The notes: generated by a model not told the origin, from the sequence alone. Shown: positions 17,234-25,288, counted from the first letter of the stretch. The stretch is DNA of 50,650 nt from Ferrimicrobium sp. (GCF_027319265.1 NZ_DAHVNP010000082.1:1-50650); one strand, 5' to 3'. A program made the numbers and translations.

Positions 17234-18412
17234 ATGCAATATAGATCAAAGGTGGTTTTAGCGCTCGGTGCATGCGCACTACTTCTTGCGTCGTGCGGAT
17301 CGTCAAACAATGTTACGAACGCTGGGAGCAATACAATGTTGGCGAGTTCCTGGGTTACCAAGAACGCATCTAACGGAGCCGCCATTCTCACCTGGACGAT
17401 CACCGGCAGCAATGCGGTTGGATCACTTACTCTCACTTACCTGTCGTCTTCAGGCGATTTTGCCCATCACAACTCTGTCTCCTTTAGCGGCACGGTTTCT
17501 GGCAAGTCTGTCAACCTTAGCTTCGGAGGTACTAATATCGCAGGCACAGTCACCTCGACGCAACTATCCATTGCATTTCCACAGTCCGATGGGCAGATAA
17601 GCAACCTTAGACTAATCCCTGGAACTATGTCGACCTACAATAGTGAAGTAGCATCGATCAACAATGAGGCCAATACCAACGAGCGGAGCGCCCAGGCCGC
17701 TGCAGAGGCACAGCAACAGGAGCAAGCAGCCGCCGCAGAGGCACAGCAACAGGAGCAAGCAGCCGCTGCTCAGAACAGCAAAGAGAAGAAGGCTATTCAG
17801 AACGGCGCGAGTACGGTAAACAGTGATCTGTCGGGTTTACAGGGCGACGAATCGCAGTTATCTACTGACGTGGCTGATACTCAACAGGGACTCGGTTCTG
17901 AAAACACCGCGCTCTCTCAGACGAAAGCTTATTTAGCGACAACCCAATCAATGGTCAATCAATACGGCACCGGAAGCGGCAATGGGGTCTGCTACGAGGC
18001 AGAAGAAGACGTTGGATACGAGGCTAATGAGGACGTGGCTTACGATGCGACACAAGATGTCGGATACGATGCCACGCAAGACGTCCTTCCTGGCATCGCA
18101 TCTGTACAGTCTGAGATCCAGCAGTTACAGAGCGATTTCAGTTTCCTTCAATCGGCAGAATCGGCACTACCAGACTATGTACCAAGTGGCACGCCGACGA
18201 GCAGCCAAGTTCAATCTGCTATTTCCGCAGCCAACACCGGTATCAACAGCGCAGTGTCTACGACAAACGGCTACATAGCTAAAGCAAATGCTTATGTCTC
18301 GATTGCCTACGGGTACGTCGATACCGCCTACCAGGTCGGAAACTGTGGTTCTCCGCCGTCACTGCCTGCGCCTGTACCAACAATCTCGGCGTCAGAGGCA
18401 TCGAGTTCGTAA
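17234..18412 (+). CDS. Repeat-containing secreted lipoprotein of unknown function
   Basis: The 392-residue protein starts with a lipoprotein signal peptide (MQYRSKVVLALGACALLLASC, lipobox LASC), so it should be anchored outside the membrane. Residues about 35-130 are rich in Ser, Thr, Gly and beta-strand patterns. Residues about 150-185 hold an Ala/Gln/Glu-rich coiled-coil-like part encoded by two 33-bp repeats. After a helical heptad-like region come four 8-residue repeats with pattern Y-[DE]-A-x-[EQ]-D-V-x (17993-18088). A second helical region and a Ser/Pro-rich tail complete it. Two cysteines (before the repeats and near the C-terminus) could pair. The ATG at 17234 follows AAGAGGTAGTGAT. 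It is the last gene of the island. I do not recognise the family. Confidence 0.8.
   Translation: MQYRSKVVLALGACALLLASCGSSNNVTNAGSNTMLASSWVTKNASNGAAILTWTITGSNAVGSLTLTYLSSSGDFAHHNSVSFSGTVSGKSVNLSFGGTNIAGTVTSTQLSIAFPQSDGQISNLRLIPGTMSTYNSEVASINNEANTNERSAQAAAEAQQQEQAAAAEAQQQEQAAAAQNSKEKKAIQNGASTVNSDLSGLQGDESQLSTDVADTQQGLGSENTALSQTKAYLATTQSMVNQYGTGSGNGVCYEAEEDVGYEANEDVAYDATQDVGYDATQDVLPGIASVQSEIQQLQSDFSFLQSAESALPDYVPSGTPTSSQVQSAISAANTGINSAVSTTNGYIAKANAYVSIAYGYVDTAYQVGNCGSPPSLPAPVPTISASEASSS
17702..17767 (+). repeat. Two 33-bp tandem repeats in the lipoprotein gene
   Basis: The unit begins GCAGAGGCACAGCAACAGG and encodes AEAQQQEQAAA. Copies are at 17702-17734 and 17735-17767 and differ only in the last base. 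They are in frame, so copy-number change would lengthen or shorten the coiled-coil region without breaking the gene. Confidence 0.9.
17993..18088 (+). repeat. Four degenerate 24-bp repeats encoding YxAxxDVx units
   Basis: The units start at 17993, 18017, 18041 and 18065 and encode YEAEEDVG, YEANEDVA, YDATQDVG and YDATQDVL. The DNA has diverged more than the protein, which suggests selection on the amino-acid pattern. Confidence 0.88.
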
Positions 18413-18946
18413 CGAGCCTAGACCGAGGCGCCCTGTCCAAAAGTGCATTACCCCAGGTGACCAGCTTTTTTACGTGCCTGCTACAGCTGGGCACTCTCTT
18501 CACAGGTCCAGTAGACTGCATCAGAAGAGGGCTTCAGGGGGAACTCCGACCTTGACAGAAAGATTGTGTGCTGAGTGTTTTTAAGGTCAAAGACCGTGCA
18601 ATATGGAGGTCCTTCCGGTATCATCTGGGTCCCTGATGGGACACTTTAAGCTCTTGAGGTCCTCTAACTAAGGTGGCACGGACAAAATTAGGTTTCGCTG
18701 ACGATGGCCCGCCTTTCACTGGCGTATTGCTTCAACTTGACAGACAAAACGTTGTGCCAATTTGGCAATGACTGTGCCCTCCATCAGAGAACCAACAGAT
18801 GTGGTGATTATAGATCACCTCAAAGAGCGCCGGGTAAATATGCGTGGCCTCAGAGGACGACAGCTTTGGGAATGGGCTAGCGTAACCCTGAGCGCTGCAT
18901 TGGATCGAGATCTAATGAATAGTCTGCACTTGTCTTCAGCTCTGTT
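18413..18946. other. No recognisable gene in the right part of the island
   Basis: Open frames here are short and lack ribosome sites or family similarity. I see no clear terminator after the lipoprotein gene. Confidence 0.6.
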
Positions 18947-18968
18947 CTCAACCCAACTGCAACCCAAC
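18947..18968 (+). promoter_or_regulatory. Putative integrase arm-type sites, right end
   Basis: CTCAACCCAAC (18947-18957) and AACCCAAC (18961-18968) repeat the pair seen at the left end (12453-12475), in the same orientation. They lie 126 bp inside the right attachment core. The assignment is inference. Confidence 0.55.
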
Positions 18969-19093
18969 TTTCCCAATCATTTTTGGGCATGCCGGATCGC
19001 GCTCGGGCCTGGCTTTCTAAATTTACCAGATCTGAGCTGCCATAATGAATGCAACAGAGACAGATTGGCGACAGGTGAAAAAGCATGCACATA

Positions 19094-19137
19094 ACTTCGG
19101 ATCAGGCGGTTGGGAGTTCGAATCTCTCCGAGCGCGC
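19094..19137 (+). repeat. attR: right copy of the 44-bp attachment repeat
   Basis: This is the exact repeat of the 3' half of tRNA-Arg(TCG). It is followed by CA, completing the native CCA end (GCGCGCCA) that the intact gene must once have had. It cannot form a tRNA because the 5' half is missing. Confidence 0.93.
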
Positions 19138-19481
19138 CACAAACATCGAGCTCAGAAGTGAGTTTACCTCAGGATCTCAAGGGACGATTTGCACTTTTGT
19201 CGCGATGGGCCATGACCAGAGGCTCCATTACCTGGATCAAACCTGAAGGTCGGTGTCTTCGTTTCAAAGTAGGCCCCGATGCAGTGACCGGGAGAATCCG
19301 ACAAGTGTGTGGTGCCATCCACGGTTGCCAGTGATACGGTGATCGCACTGCGTCAACCCGTTGATGAGGTTCAGTCGAGCTCCGAACGTATGTAACCACG
19401 TCTCAGCCGATAATGAGTGCATCCGGCGACCAATCTTCCAGGCAGATTAGCCACTTCTCAGGATGTTCCCTGGCTTCGGCA
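19138..19481. other. No recognisable gene between attR and the first toxin gene
   Basis: A frame from 19110 to 19334 is open, but it starts inside attR, has no ribosome site and matches no family I know. I leave it uncalled. Confidence 0.5.
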
Positions 19482-19982
19482 TCACTCACCGAGGCTGACT
19501 GCGATATCACTGAGCCGCCGCCATAGCCGACGGTCATCTAAGGGGTGGAAGTCAAAGTGTCGGTAGAAATCTATGGCTTTCTCGTTGATGGCATCGACCA
19601 CCACGGCCCTTGCGCCGAACTCTTTTCCACCCCTCACGCAGCGCCGGAGGGCATCGACGAGTAGATACCCCCCAAGGTGGTGACCCTGCTCGCCCCGATC
19701 AATCGCGAGACGAGCCAAGAGAACAACGGGTACTGGGTCGGGCATTCCTCGGTGAAGGCGAGAAGGGGCTGTAGAGTGAAGCACCGAACTCATCGCCAAG
19801 GCGTAATAGCCAACGACGACATTACCCCTACACAACACGTAGGTTGCTGCCGTACCTGCGGCGAATGCCACCTCGGCCGACCTGCGAAGCCAGCGGTCGA
19901 GGTCGGGCATTCCAGAGTCAAAACCATCCACGTTGTGGGAGGTCGAGAGTAGCTCAATTGGCTGCAGGGAGTCAGCCGTCAC
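19482..19982 (-). CDS. GNAT-fold toxin of a TacAT-type module
   Basis: The 166-residue protein is a GCN5-related N-acetyltransferase of the TacT/AtaT/KacT toxin group, which acetylates aminoacyl-tRNA and stops translation. Visible features are the N-terminal STSHNVDGFDSGMPDLDRWLR segment typical of the group (F.sG...lD.wL), the TYVLCRGNVVVGYYAL strand pair, the acetyl-CoA loop LLARLAIDRGEQGHHLGGYLL and a C-terminal YRHFDF motif that carries the usual catalytic tyrosine. The start overlaps the stop of the antitoxin gene by 4 nt. Function follows from the family and the paired DUF1778 gene. Confidence 0.9.
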   Translation of the reverse strand: MTADSLQPIELLSTSHNVDGFDSGMPDLDRWLRRSAEVAFAAGTAATYVLCRGNVVVGYYALAMSSVLHSTAPSRLHRGMPDPVPVVLLARLAIDRGEQGHHLGGYLLVDALRRCVRGGKEFGARAVVVDAINEKAIDFYRHFDFHPLDDRRLWRRLSDIAVSLGE

Positions 19983-20263
19983 TGCGAGGGGATCGGACCT
20001 GGTTCTGAGGCATACCGTACGAGGGTGCGCATCGGCTCGGGCTCGGCATCAAGAGCGCCAAGAAACTTCTCGAAGGCATCTGCGTCGATAGCAATACGCC
20101 GTTTTCTCTCAAGCACCACGTCCGCACGCTCTGCTCCAGCAGCGAGAAGAAAGCCAGTCAGACTCTCCCCGTTCGCCTCAGCAGCGGCCCGCAGGCGAGC
20201 CTCTTGATCGGAATCGACTCTGAGATTGATCCTGCCTTTGTGCCTGTCCTCCACTGCGCTCAT
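19979..20263 (-). CDS. DUF1778 (TacA-type) ribbon-helix-helix antitoxin
   Basis: The 94-residue protein has an N-terminal RHH DNA-binding part (GRINLRVDSDQEARLRAAAEANGESLTGFLLAAGAERAD) and a C-terminal tail that should wrap and block the acetyltransferase (IAIDADAFEKFLGALDAEPEP). Similarity to DUF1778 antitoxins is clear. It lies first in the operon with the toxin. Inverted repeats 10-31 nt upstream of its start (20273-20294) are the likely autoregulatory operator. Confidence 0.9.
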   Translation of the reverse strand: MSAVEDRHKGRINLRVDSDQEARLRAAAEANGESLTGFLLAAGAERADVVLERKRRIAIDADAFEKFLGALDAEPEPMRTLVRYASEPGPIPSQ

Positions 20264-20272
20264 GCCTACAGT

Positions 20273-20294
20273 GTACTGATGGAGTACATACTCC
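20273..20294. promoter_or_regulatory. Overlapping palindromes, likely operator of the DUF1778/GNAT module
   Basis: GTACT-GATGG-AGTAC (20273-20287) and GGAGTA-CA-TACTCC (20281-20294) overlap directly upstream of the antitoxin start. RHH antitoxins of this class bind such repeats as multimers together with the toxin. Confidence 0.6.
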
Positions 20295-20920
20295 TTGCCA
20301 CCTCAGATACCTCGAAGTGAGATTTACCACAGCCACCCAAAGGCGGGGGACGATGAGTCAGGAGAAGGCATACCGGGGGCGATCTTCGGCGTGCGAATCT
20401 TGACCGCAGCACCTCCGAAACCAGGTTCACCATCACTCAGTGCTCTAGAAGCTCTGAATGGTCCAGAGCCCCATGACGAGGAAGTGAGAACCTAGGTGGC
20501 CAATGATGAGATATCGAGGTGCAGCCTCCCTGATTCTTAGGACTCATGGGGATCGCCGGGAAGCTCGGCCCCTGGCACACTGTGTGTCACGAGATTTTGC
20601 CTGAGCCTACTCATTCATGACAACGTATGATGAACATACCCTGTGGGGGCGCAATGATGCTCACAGATGACCATGGATGAATAGTGAATAGTCGAGGGTC
20701 GGCATAGATTTCCGAAATGAGCGCAGCTAGCACTTTGGGTGGGATCGTGACCTCGTGGCTAGCATTATTGCTACCGTTTCATCGCAGGCAGCCGTGCTAT
20801 CGTCTTAGCCTTCTGGCCCTCAGCGATTGATTCTTCAAGCCGCGCGCACGCTGATACCGGGGCCTAGAGAGCACTCCGCTTGGAGCAAGAACCTATTATA
20901 AGCCTGGAGACTCTCTGTTG
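20295..20920. other. Gene-free stretch between two toxin-antitoxin modules
   Basis: No frame has a plausible ribosome site plus family similarity. The region probably carries the divergent promoters of the flanking modules and decayed sequence. Confidence 0.5.
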
Positions 20921-20951
20921 GTAGCTACAATAAGCCTTTGTAAGTAGCTAC
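20921..20951. promoter_or_regulatory. Paired 8-bp palindromes, likely Phd-type operator
   Basis: GTAGCTAC occurs twice (20921-20928 and 20944-20951), 23 bp apart, ending 13 nt before the antitoxin ATG. In the P1 phd-doc operon the Phd antitoxin binds two palindromic sites of similar size in the same place. The ribosome site GGGAGG follows directly. Confidence 0.65.
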
Positions 20952-20964
20952 TGGGAGGTAGAAC

Positions 20965-21222
20965 ATGGAAGTTGGCGTTCGGGAACTGAAGAACAATCTC
21001 AGCCGCTATCTTGCGAAGGTTGGCAGCGGTGATGAGCTCATTGTCACCGATCGCGGTCGGGCAATAGCCAAGATTACCCCAATCGGAAGAGAGAGGACAC
21101 TGGATTACCTGATCAGAGAAGGGATCGTGACACCGGCCACGGCCGTAAAGCAGAATGCCCCTACCAAACGGGTACGTCCGAGGCATGCGGTGAGCCCACT
21201 TATCACGGATCAGCGCAATTGA
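20965..21222 (+). CDS. Phd/YefM-family antitoxin
   Basis: The 85-residue protein has the Phd/YefM signature: MEVGVRELKNNLSRYLAKVGSGDELIVTDRGRAIAKITPI. This N-terminal domain dimerises and binds DNA. The rest (about 45-85) is the disordered part that neutralises the toxin. The ATG follows GGGAGGTAGAAC. Its stop overlaps the TTG start of the PIN toxin (TTGA), so the two are translationally coupled. Confidence 0.92.
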   Translation: MEVGVRELKNNLSRYLAKVGSGDELIVTDRGRAIAKITPIGRERTLDYLIREGIVTPATAVKQNAPTKRVRPRHAVSPLITDQRN

Positions 21223-21638
21223 TTGCCTATTTCGATACTTCTTCCCTTGTGCCACTCTTCGTTGAAGAATCAGGCTCTGAACGGGCCAGTCTCTTATGGG
21301 ACCAAGCTGATCATGTCGCCGGGGTTCGGCTTCTTTACGCCGAATGCCGTGCAGCGCTGGCCATGGCTACCCGGCTTGGACGGTTGAGCACGAGGGCCTT
21401 ACGCACGGCGGTGATTGATCTTGAAGTGCTCTATCAGCAGATTGACATCGTGGAAGTCTCCGACGATTTAGTCCGGCGTGCCGGAACCTTGTCCGAGATC
21501 CATTCCTTACGGGGTTACGATGCTGTCCACTTAGCTGCTGGGGAGACGTTCATAGGACAAGACGTTGTGTTCGTGGCTGGTGATGGGCCACTGTACGAGG
21601 CAGCCAAGAGCATGGGATTAGCCGTAGCCCGCACGTAG
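21219..21638 (+). CDS. PIN-domain ribonuclease toxin (VapC-type)
   Basis: This 139-residue PIN-domain protein has the four acidic residues of the active site in place: D6 (YFDTSSLV), E42 (YAECRAAL), D101 (LRGYDAVHLAAG) and D122 (FVAGDGPLYEAA). VapC-type toxins are Mg-dependent RNases that cut tRNA or rRNA. The gene starts at TTG 21219, overlapping the antitoxin stop. It appears intact. Confidence 0.92.
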   Translation: MIAYFDTSSLVPLFVEESGSERASLLWDQADHVAGVRLLYAECRAALAMATRLGRLSTRALRTAVIDLEVLYQQIDIVEVSDDLVRRAGTLSEIHSLRGYDAVHLAAGETFIGQDVVFVAGDGPLYEAAKSMGLAVART

Positions 21639-21878
21639 AGTGTTTCCTGACGCAAGCAACCCTGTCTGAGGGATTATGGTTTGCGGTCGAACATGCATCT
21701 GGTGGCAGCATGAGGACGTCTAGTGATCTGATCGAAACTATGGTGACGAGCGGTTTTAGCGCGTGGGCGTGCGAAAGCGCGGCGCCAGTGACGCTGTCGC
21801 GCTGGAATCGAGCTGTGAAAGCCTGAGCTTGCCTAGGCCAAGATCAGGCGTGCGGCGACACAATGGATATCCCGATGT

Positions 21879-22136
21879 ATGTCTTTTATAAGCAAAAGTC
21901 TTGTATCTGTTGACGAAGAGTTACTCGCGAGAATCGACAATGCCGCAAGGTCTGCTGGTCTAACTAGAAGCGCCCATCTGTCTCGCTTGGCCGAACGTGA
22001 TCTGGGTGATGTGTTCGGTCCTGAGGTCAACCGGCATGTCTAACGTGCAATCGCTGAGCTTCAGGAGCTGTTCAACACTCAGTCTTGTAGGGAGAGCACC
22101 ATCGCGACGATTCGAAGTGACCGCGACACGCATTGA
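21879..22136 (+). pseudogene. VapB-type RHH antitoxin, interrupted by a nonsense codon
   Basis: The frame starts MSFISKSLVSVDEELLARID and continues NAARSAGLTRSAHLSRLAER, a ribbon-helix-helix domain. It stops at TAA 22041-22043. After this codon the same frame runs on as RAIAELQELFNT...TIATIRSDRDTH to a TGA at 22134-22136. That TGA overlaps the TTG start of the following PIN-type remnant, as in intact vapBC operons. The simplest reading is a single nonsense mutation. The truncated 54-residue product would keep the DNA-binding domain but lose the toxin-neutralising tail. Confidence 0.75.
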
Positions 22137-22563
22137 GAGATCTCGTCCTTGATACTTCAGTTGTGATCAGGTGGTTCGCCTACGAGCAGCCCGGATTGGA
22201 AGGCTCGTGAACAGCATAACGACTTTCATGCGGGCCAATTTTCGGTGGTTGTTGCTTCGCTATTTTTCTTGGGGGTGCTGAACGTCGCCGGAAGACGCTG
22301 GCAATGAGGCGGTGTTCCAGCTCGCCGAGGCTCTCGGTGACCTTGCCTTCGAGGTGGCCGAGCCAACGGTACAATCGGTGGCTCGCTGGGTGTCCTTGGG
22401 ATTGACCGCTTACGACGCGGCCTACGTGGCGCTGGCTGAGGACCGGGGTCTCTGACTCGTGACCGACGATGAACAGATTATCGAAGTGGGTCCGGTAGTA
22501 AGTCGTGCACTGGTCCAAAGATACGATGCAGCGAGGTGTGGGGTGGTTGATCGCAAGGAATAG
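22133..22563 (+). pseudogene. VapC-type PIN toxin, multiply broken
   Basis: The start reads LRDLVLDTSVVIRWFAYEQP, a typical PIN N-terminus, then hits TGA at about 22207. The end carries ALGDLAFEVAEPTVQSVARW and LTAYDAAYVALAEDRGL, then another stop, then LVTDDEQIIEV, which is the usual PIN C-terminus. At least two stops and frame changes separate the parts, so no toxin can be made. This fits with the broken antitoxin just upstream. Confidence 0.78.
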
Positions 22564-24265
22564 GAAGCCGGCTACCAAGGAGGTGGCTGCGCCGATGCGT
22601 ACTATCTGCTTGACAGTCGTCATTTTGCCCTCGAAGAGCAGGCCGACCAGATTGCCTACCTCACGCCCAATTTCCTTGTTGCCAACCTTGGAGGTTTCTC
22701 AGCGGCGTAGCGAGCAGCGGGACTTCGTGGCGTCCACCTACGCCTAGGCAGTTGAGCACAAGAATTGTCATGGCAGTACATAGAGCGATACCAAACGGAT
22801 TTACTACAGGAATCGCGGTCGTGCAAAAGCATGGACAGTCTTCCTCTCGGGAACGCGTAGAGATCATCGATGCCAGAGCAGGCCCGTGCTCGACGATCTT
22901 TCTTGCAATTCCCGATGGCCAAGCTCTAGGTGTTCATGGAGGACGCGGCCTTGAGTCGATGCCATCATGGACCGGATCGGTCATGGTCCTCGAGTGATTG
23001 AGCTCACTGGTGCATCGATGCGAAAGCTTGAAGTGAACCAAGGGGAGGAAAAATGACCGCGGAGAAGCACCGATCCCTAAAGAGTCTCAGGAGCGAGAAG
23101 GGCTGGGTTTCAAGAGATGGCCCAAACCAGTTTCAGGAGTTAGCATTGGCGGCCTTTCCGAGTTAGGAACGAGTGATTTGGGGGTGAAAGTGAACGCTCC
23201 TCGGGAGGCGACGACCGTGCCCCTAGCGTGGAAGAGTTTGCTTCGCTGTAGAGAGGGGCGACTTATTTTGAAGTTCTGGTCGGTGTTGGTCCAGTGATGC
23301 CCTGTCTCTGTACTGCGATGGTCGTTCGCGTTGGAGGTTATGATGTTTTGTCGGAGGGTGGTAGTATTGTTTCCGTTCCTTCCTGTTGGTGGTGAAATCT
23401 TCGAACAACTGACAGGAAGCGGCTACGCCATAGGCAGAAGGGGGAGCTGTTGTCGAGATGAAGAGGCGATCGGAATTATCTATGCCGCATTCGGTGGTGT
23501 TTGCGTTCATTGCAGTGGCGTGCGGTTTGCTAGTTGTTTCACTGGCACAAATGGGCACAGCGGCAAGCGATGTAGCGGTGGCAGTGCTCATCCTTGCTGC
23601 ACTAGTGTCGCTCGGTTTTGCGGGGTCTCGGCTTCGGTCCACACCCGATCACCCTCGGCGATGAGTGAACCGGGCTACTTGTAGCACCGCTCGTGGCGAT
23701 ACCGAGGTAGTCGTTGCTGCTGTCAATTGTGGGTGCCAACCAGGTACCCTAAATGGGTAATCGACGTTGGGAGGGGCGATGGATGCAAGCGGCCGTATTG
23801 GGTGATCCGTTCTCGTCATGTGGTAGATCACTGCTAATGTTTGGCGACGAGTGAAGAGCATTGGGTAGTACGGTCTTTCGGATCCGGTTCGGAGGGGTAC
23901 CTCTCGATGAACTGGCATGTCGGAAGGTCGCTATCAGCTGGTGGCTAGACAGTGTGTCTAAAGATCGGCCAGCTATCGGGTGCCCGCTAAATCGAGGTTA
24001 GGTCTTCAGCTAGAGGCTCGGTAAGCACCACGACTTGTGGCTTACACCAGCGAGATCCATGTCGCAGTTGGTGCGGCGGCAGTATGACGAACCTTGATGA
24101 TTCCGGACAGCGCGTGAGAAGCGGATACCTGGTAGTGCGACAGTCGCGTTTCCTACCCATGGCGATCTTTGATTCGATCTAGAGCTAGTAGTGGGTAGGT
24201 TGCCCTGGGTACTTGGAGAGGAGTCATGGCTAAGGCAGTCGGTGAGGTTGCGGCGTTGGGTTGGA
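22564..24265. other. Gene-poor, probably decayed stretch
   Basis: Only short open frames occur. A 37-codon frame at 23053-23166 has an excellent ribosome site (GGGGAGGAAAA), and the reading continues in another frame (GTSDLGVKVNAPREA), which suggests a broken small gene. A frame around 22606-22710 reads coding-like (DAYYLLDSRHFALEEQADQI) but lacks a start. The region looks like a graveyard between accessory modules. Confidence 0.5.
23458..23664 (+). CDS. Possible small membrane protein, unknown
   Basis: The 68-codon frame encodes a short basic N-terminus, two hydrophobic segments (about 11-32 and 38-56, VVFAFIAVACGLLVVSLAQM and VAVAVLILAALVSLGFA) and a basic tail. The hydrophobic pattern is better than expected by chance. 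The ribosome site (GGGGGAG about 10 nt upstream) is only moderate. I do not recognise it. Confidence 0.35.
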   Translation: MKRRSELSMPHSVVFAFIAVACGLLVVSLAQMGTAASDVAVAVLILAALVSLGFAGSRLRSTPDHPRR

Positions 24266-25288
24266 TTACTCCTCGATCTCAAGGATCCAGGTATCATTGA
24301 GGGGAGTCGATGACCAGCGGTGTTCGCTGCCACCAAAAAGTACAACCTGGCCATTCATCTCGTCAAAGGTCATCGCTGCTGCACATCTTGGCGAGGGGGC
24401 GGACGCAGTCTGTACCCTCACCCAAGCTTTTCCATCAAAGACCCAGGTGTCGTTCAAACTCACCAAACTGCCATTGTCGTGACGGCCAGTTCCACCGAAG
24501 AGTACGCAGTGCCCAACGATTGAATCATAGGCCAAGGTCGGCTGCGTCCGTGGTGAAGGGGCTGTCGGAGTCCGCACCTCCTCCCATTCCTTCCCATCAA
24601 AGACCCAGGTGTCGTTGAGGCGGCGATCATCTACGCCTAGCTGCTGATCACCTTGTCCACCAAAGAGCACGACCCCGCTACTCCTGGGATGTGGTGCCAT
24701 CGTTGCAAAGTTGCGAGCAGGTGGTCGCAACTGTGGAACCCGCTTTTCCCACACGCTGCCATCAAAAACCCAGGTCTCATCGACGAGGGGTTTTAACCCC
24801 GGTTCCTTGGGCCAAATTACTCCGATCAGCGTCTTTGGCCCAGCCCTCAATCCGCCAAAGGCCACCACCAAATCAGACCCAGGGTCGGTCGTTAACGCTT
24901 GCTGAGCGTAACTGGGATACTGTGAGGGTCGCACCTCCTCCCATTCCTTCCCATCAAAGACCCAGGTGTCGTGGAGATTGCTCATGCTGATGCCCTTATG
25001 GGGAGCATCACCACCTGTAGGTTGTGATCGAATACCGTTCAACAACACCAAGTGAGATCCCCGAGGCGAACAGGCCATGGGAGACGAGTGACGAGGAGAG
25101 GGTCGCCTCCTCGGATTGAGTTCTCTCCAGTTCGTTCCGTCAAAGCTCCAGGTGTCATTGAGCCCATGCCCACCAGCGAGACCGCCGAAGAGGATGACGC
25201 TCTGACTGTTGTGGTCATAGGCGAACGAAGCCCCAGAACGTGGCGGTGGAGCCGTGGCAGTATTGATGTTGATCCAGCTTGCTCTCAT
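24266..25288 (-). CDS. Kelch-repeat beta-propeller protein
   Basis: The 340-residue protein consists of six kelch-like blades. Each carries a version of 'R....M......VVLFGG......LNDTWVFDG..W'. The LNDTWVFDG-type turn appears six times and the FGG-type strand five times. The N-terminal strand and the C-terminal LNDTWILE could close the ring. No signal peptide or membrane segment is seen, so the protein is probably cytoplasmic unless the true start is elsewhere. The ATG is preceded by AAGGAGATACTATC. Two blades share a 43-bp identical DNA stretch (24573-24615, 24931-24973), so some blades arose by recent duplication. The ligand is unknown. Confidence 0.88.
   Translation of the reverse strand: MRASWININTATAPPPRSGASFAYDHNSQSVILFGGLAGGHGLNDTWSFDGTNWRELNPRRRPSPRHSSPMACSPRGSHLVLLNGIRSQPTGGDAPHKGISMSNLHDTWVFDGKEWEEVRPSQYPSYAQQALTTDPGSDLVVAFGGLRAGPKTLIGVIWPKEPGLKPLVDETWVFDGSVWEKRVPQLRPPARNFATMAPHPRSSGVVLFGGQGDQQLGVDDRRLNDTWVFDGKEWEEVRTPTAPSPRTQPTLAYDSIVGHCVLFGGTGRHDNGSLVSLNDTWVFDGKAWVRVQTASAPSPRCAAAMTFDEMNGQVVLFGGSEHRWSSTPLNDTWILEIEE
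24573..24973. repeat. 43-bp identical direct repeats within the kelch gene
   Basis: The stretches 24573-24615 and 24931-24973 are identical. They encode DTWVFDGKEWEEVR on the minus strand. Blades are therefore prone to recombination or expansion. Confidence 0.85.

Larger units (their letters stand above)
12356..19137 (+). mobile_element. Integrated genomic island in tRNA-Arg, about 6.8 kb
   Basis: The island is defined by a 44-bp exact direct repeat. One copy forms the 3' half of tRNA-Arg(TCG) (12356-12399) and the other is an isolated tRNA fragment at 19094-19137. A tyrosine integrase gene starts 97 bp inside the left end and points inward. The cargo is a decayed ArdC-like gene, an intact SIR2-domain gene, the 5' remnant of a restriction/helicase gene and a lipoprotein gene. 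No replication, conjugation or phage structural gene is visible. It is therefore a small integrative element or the remnant of a larger one. It could still excise, because both repeats and the integrase appear intact; that is inference. Confidence 0.88.

Noticed and set aside
17993-18088. Possible CRISPR-like array
   Set aside because: The 24-bp units are contiguous, in frame and coding, with no spacers. No cas genes occur in the window.
18762-19094. 110-codon frame at the right end of the island
   Set aside because: No ribosome site and no recognisable pattern; it runs across the arm sites.
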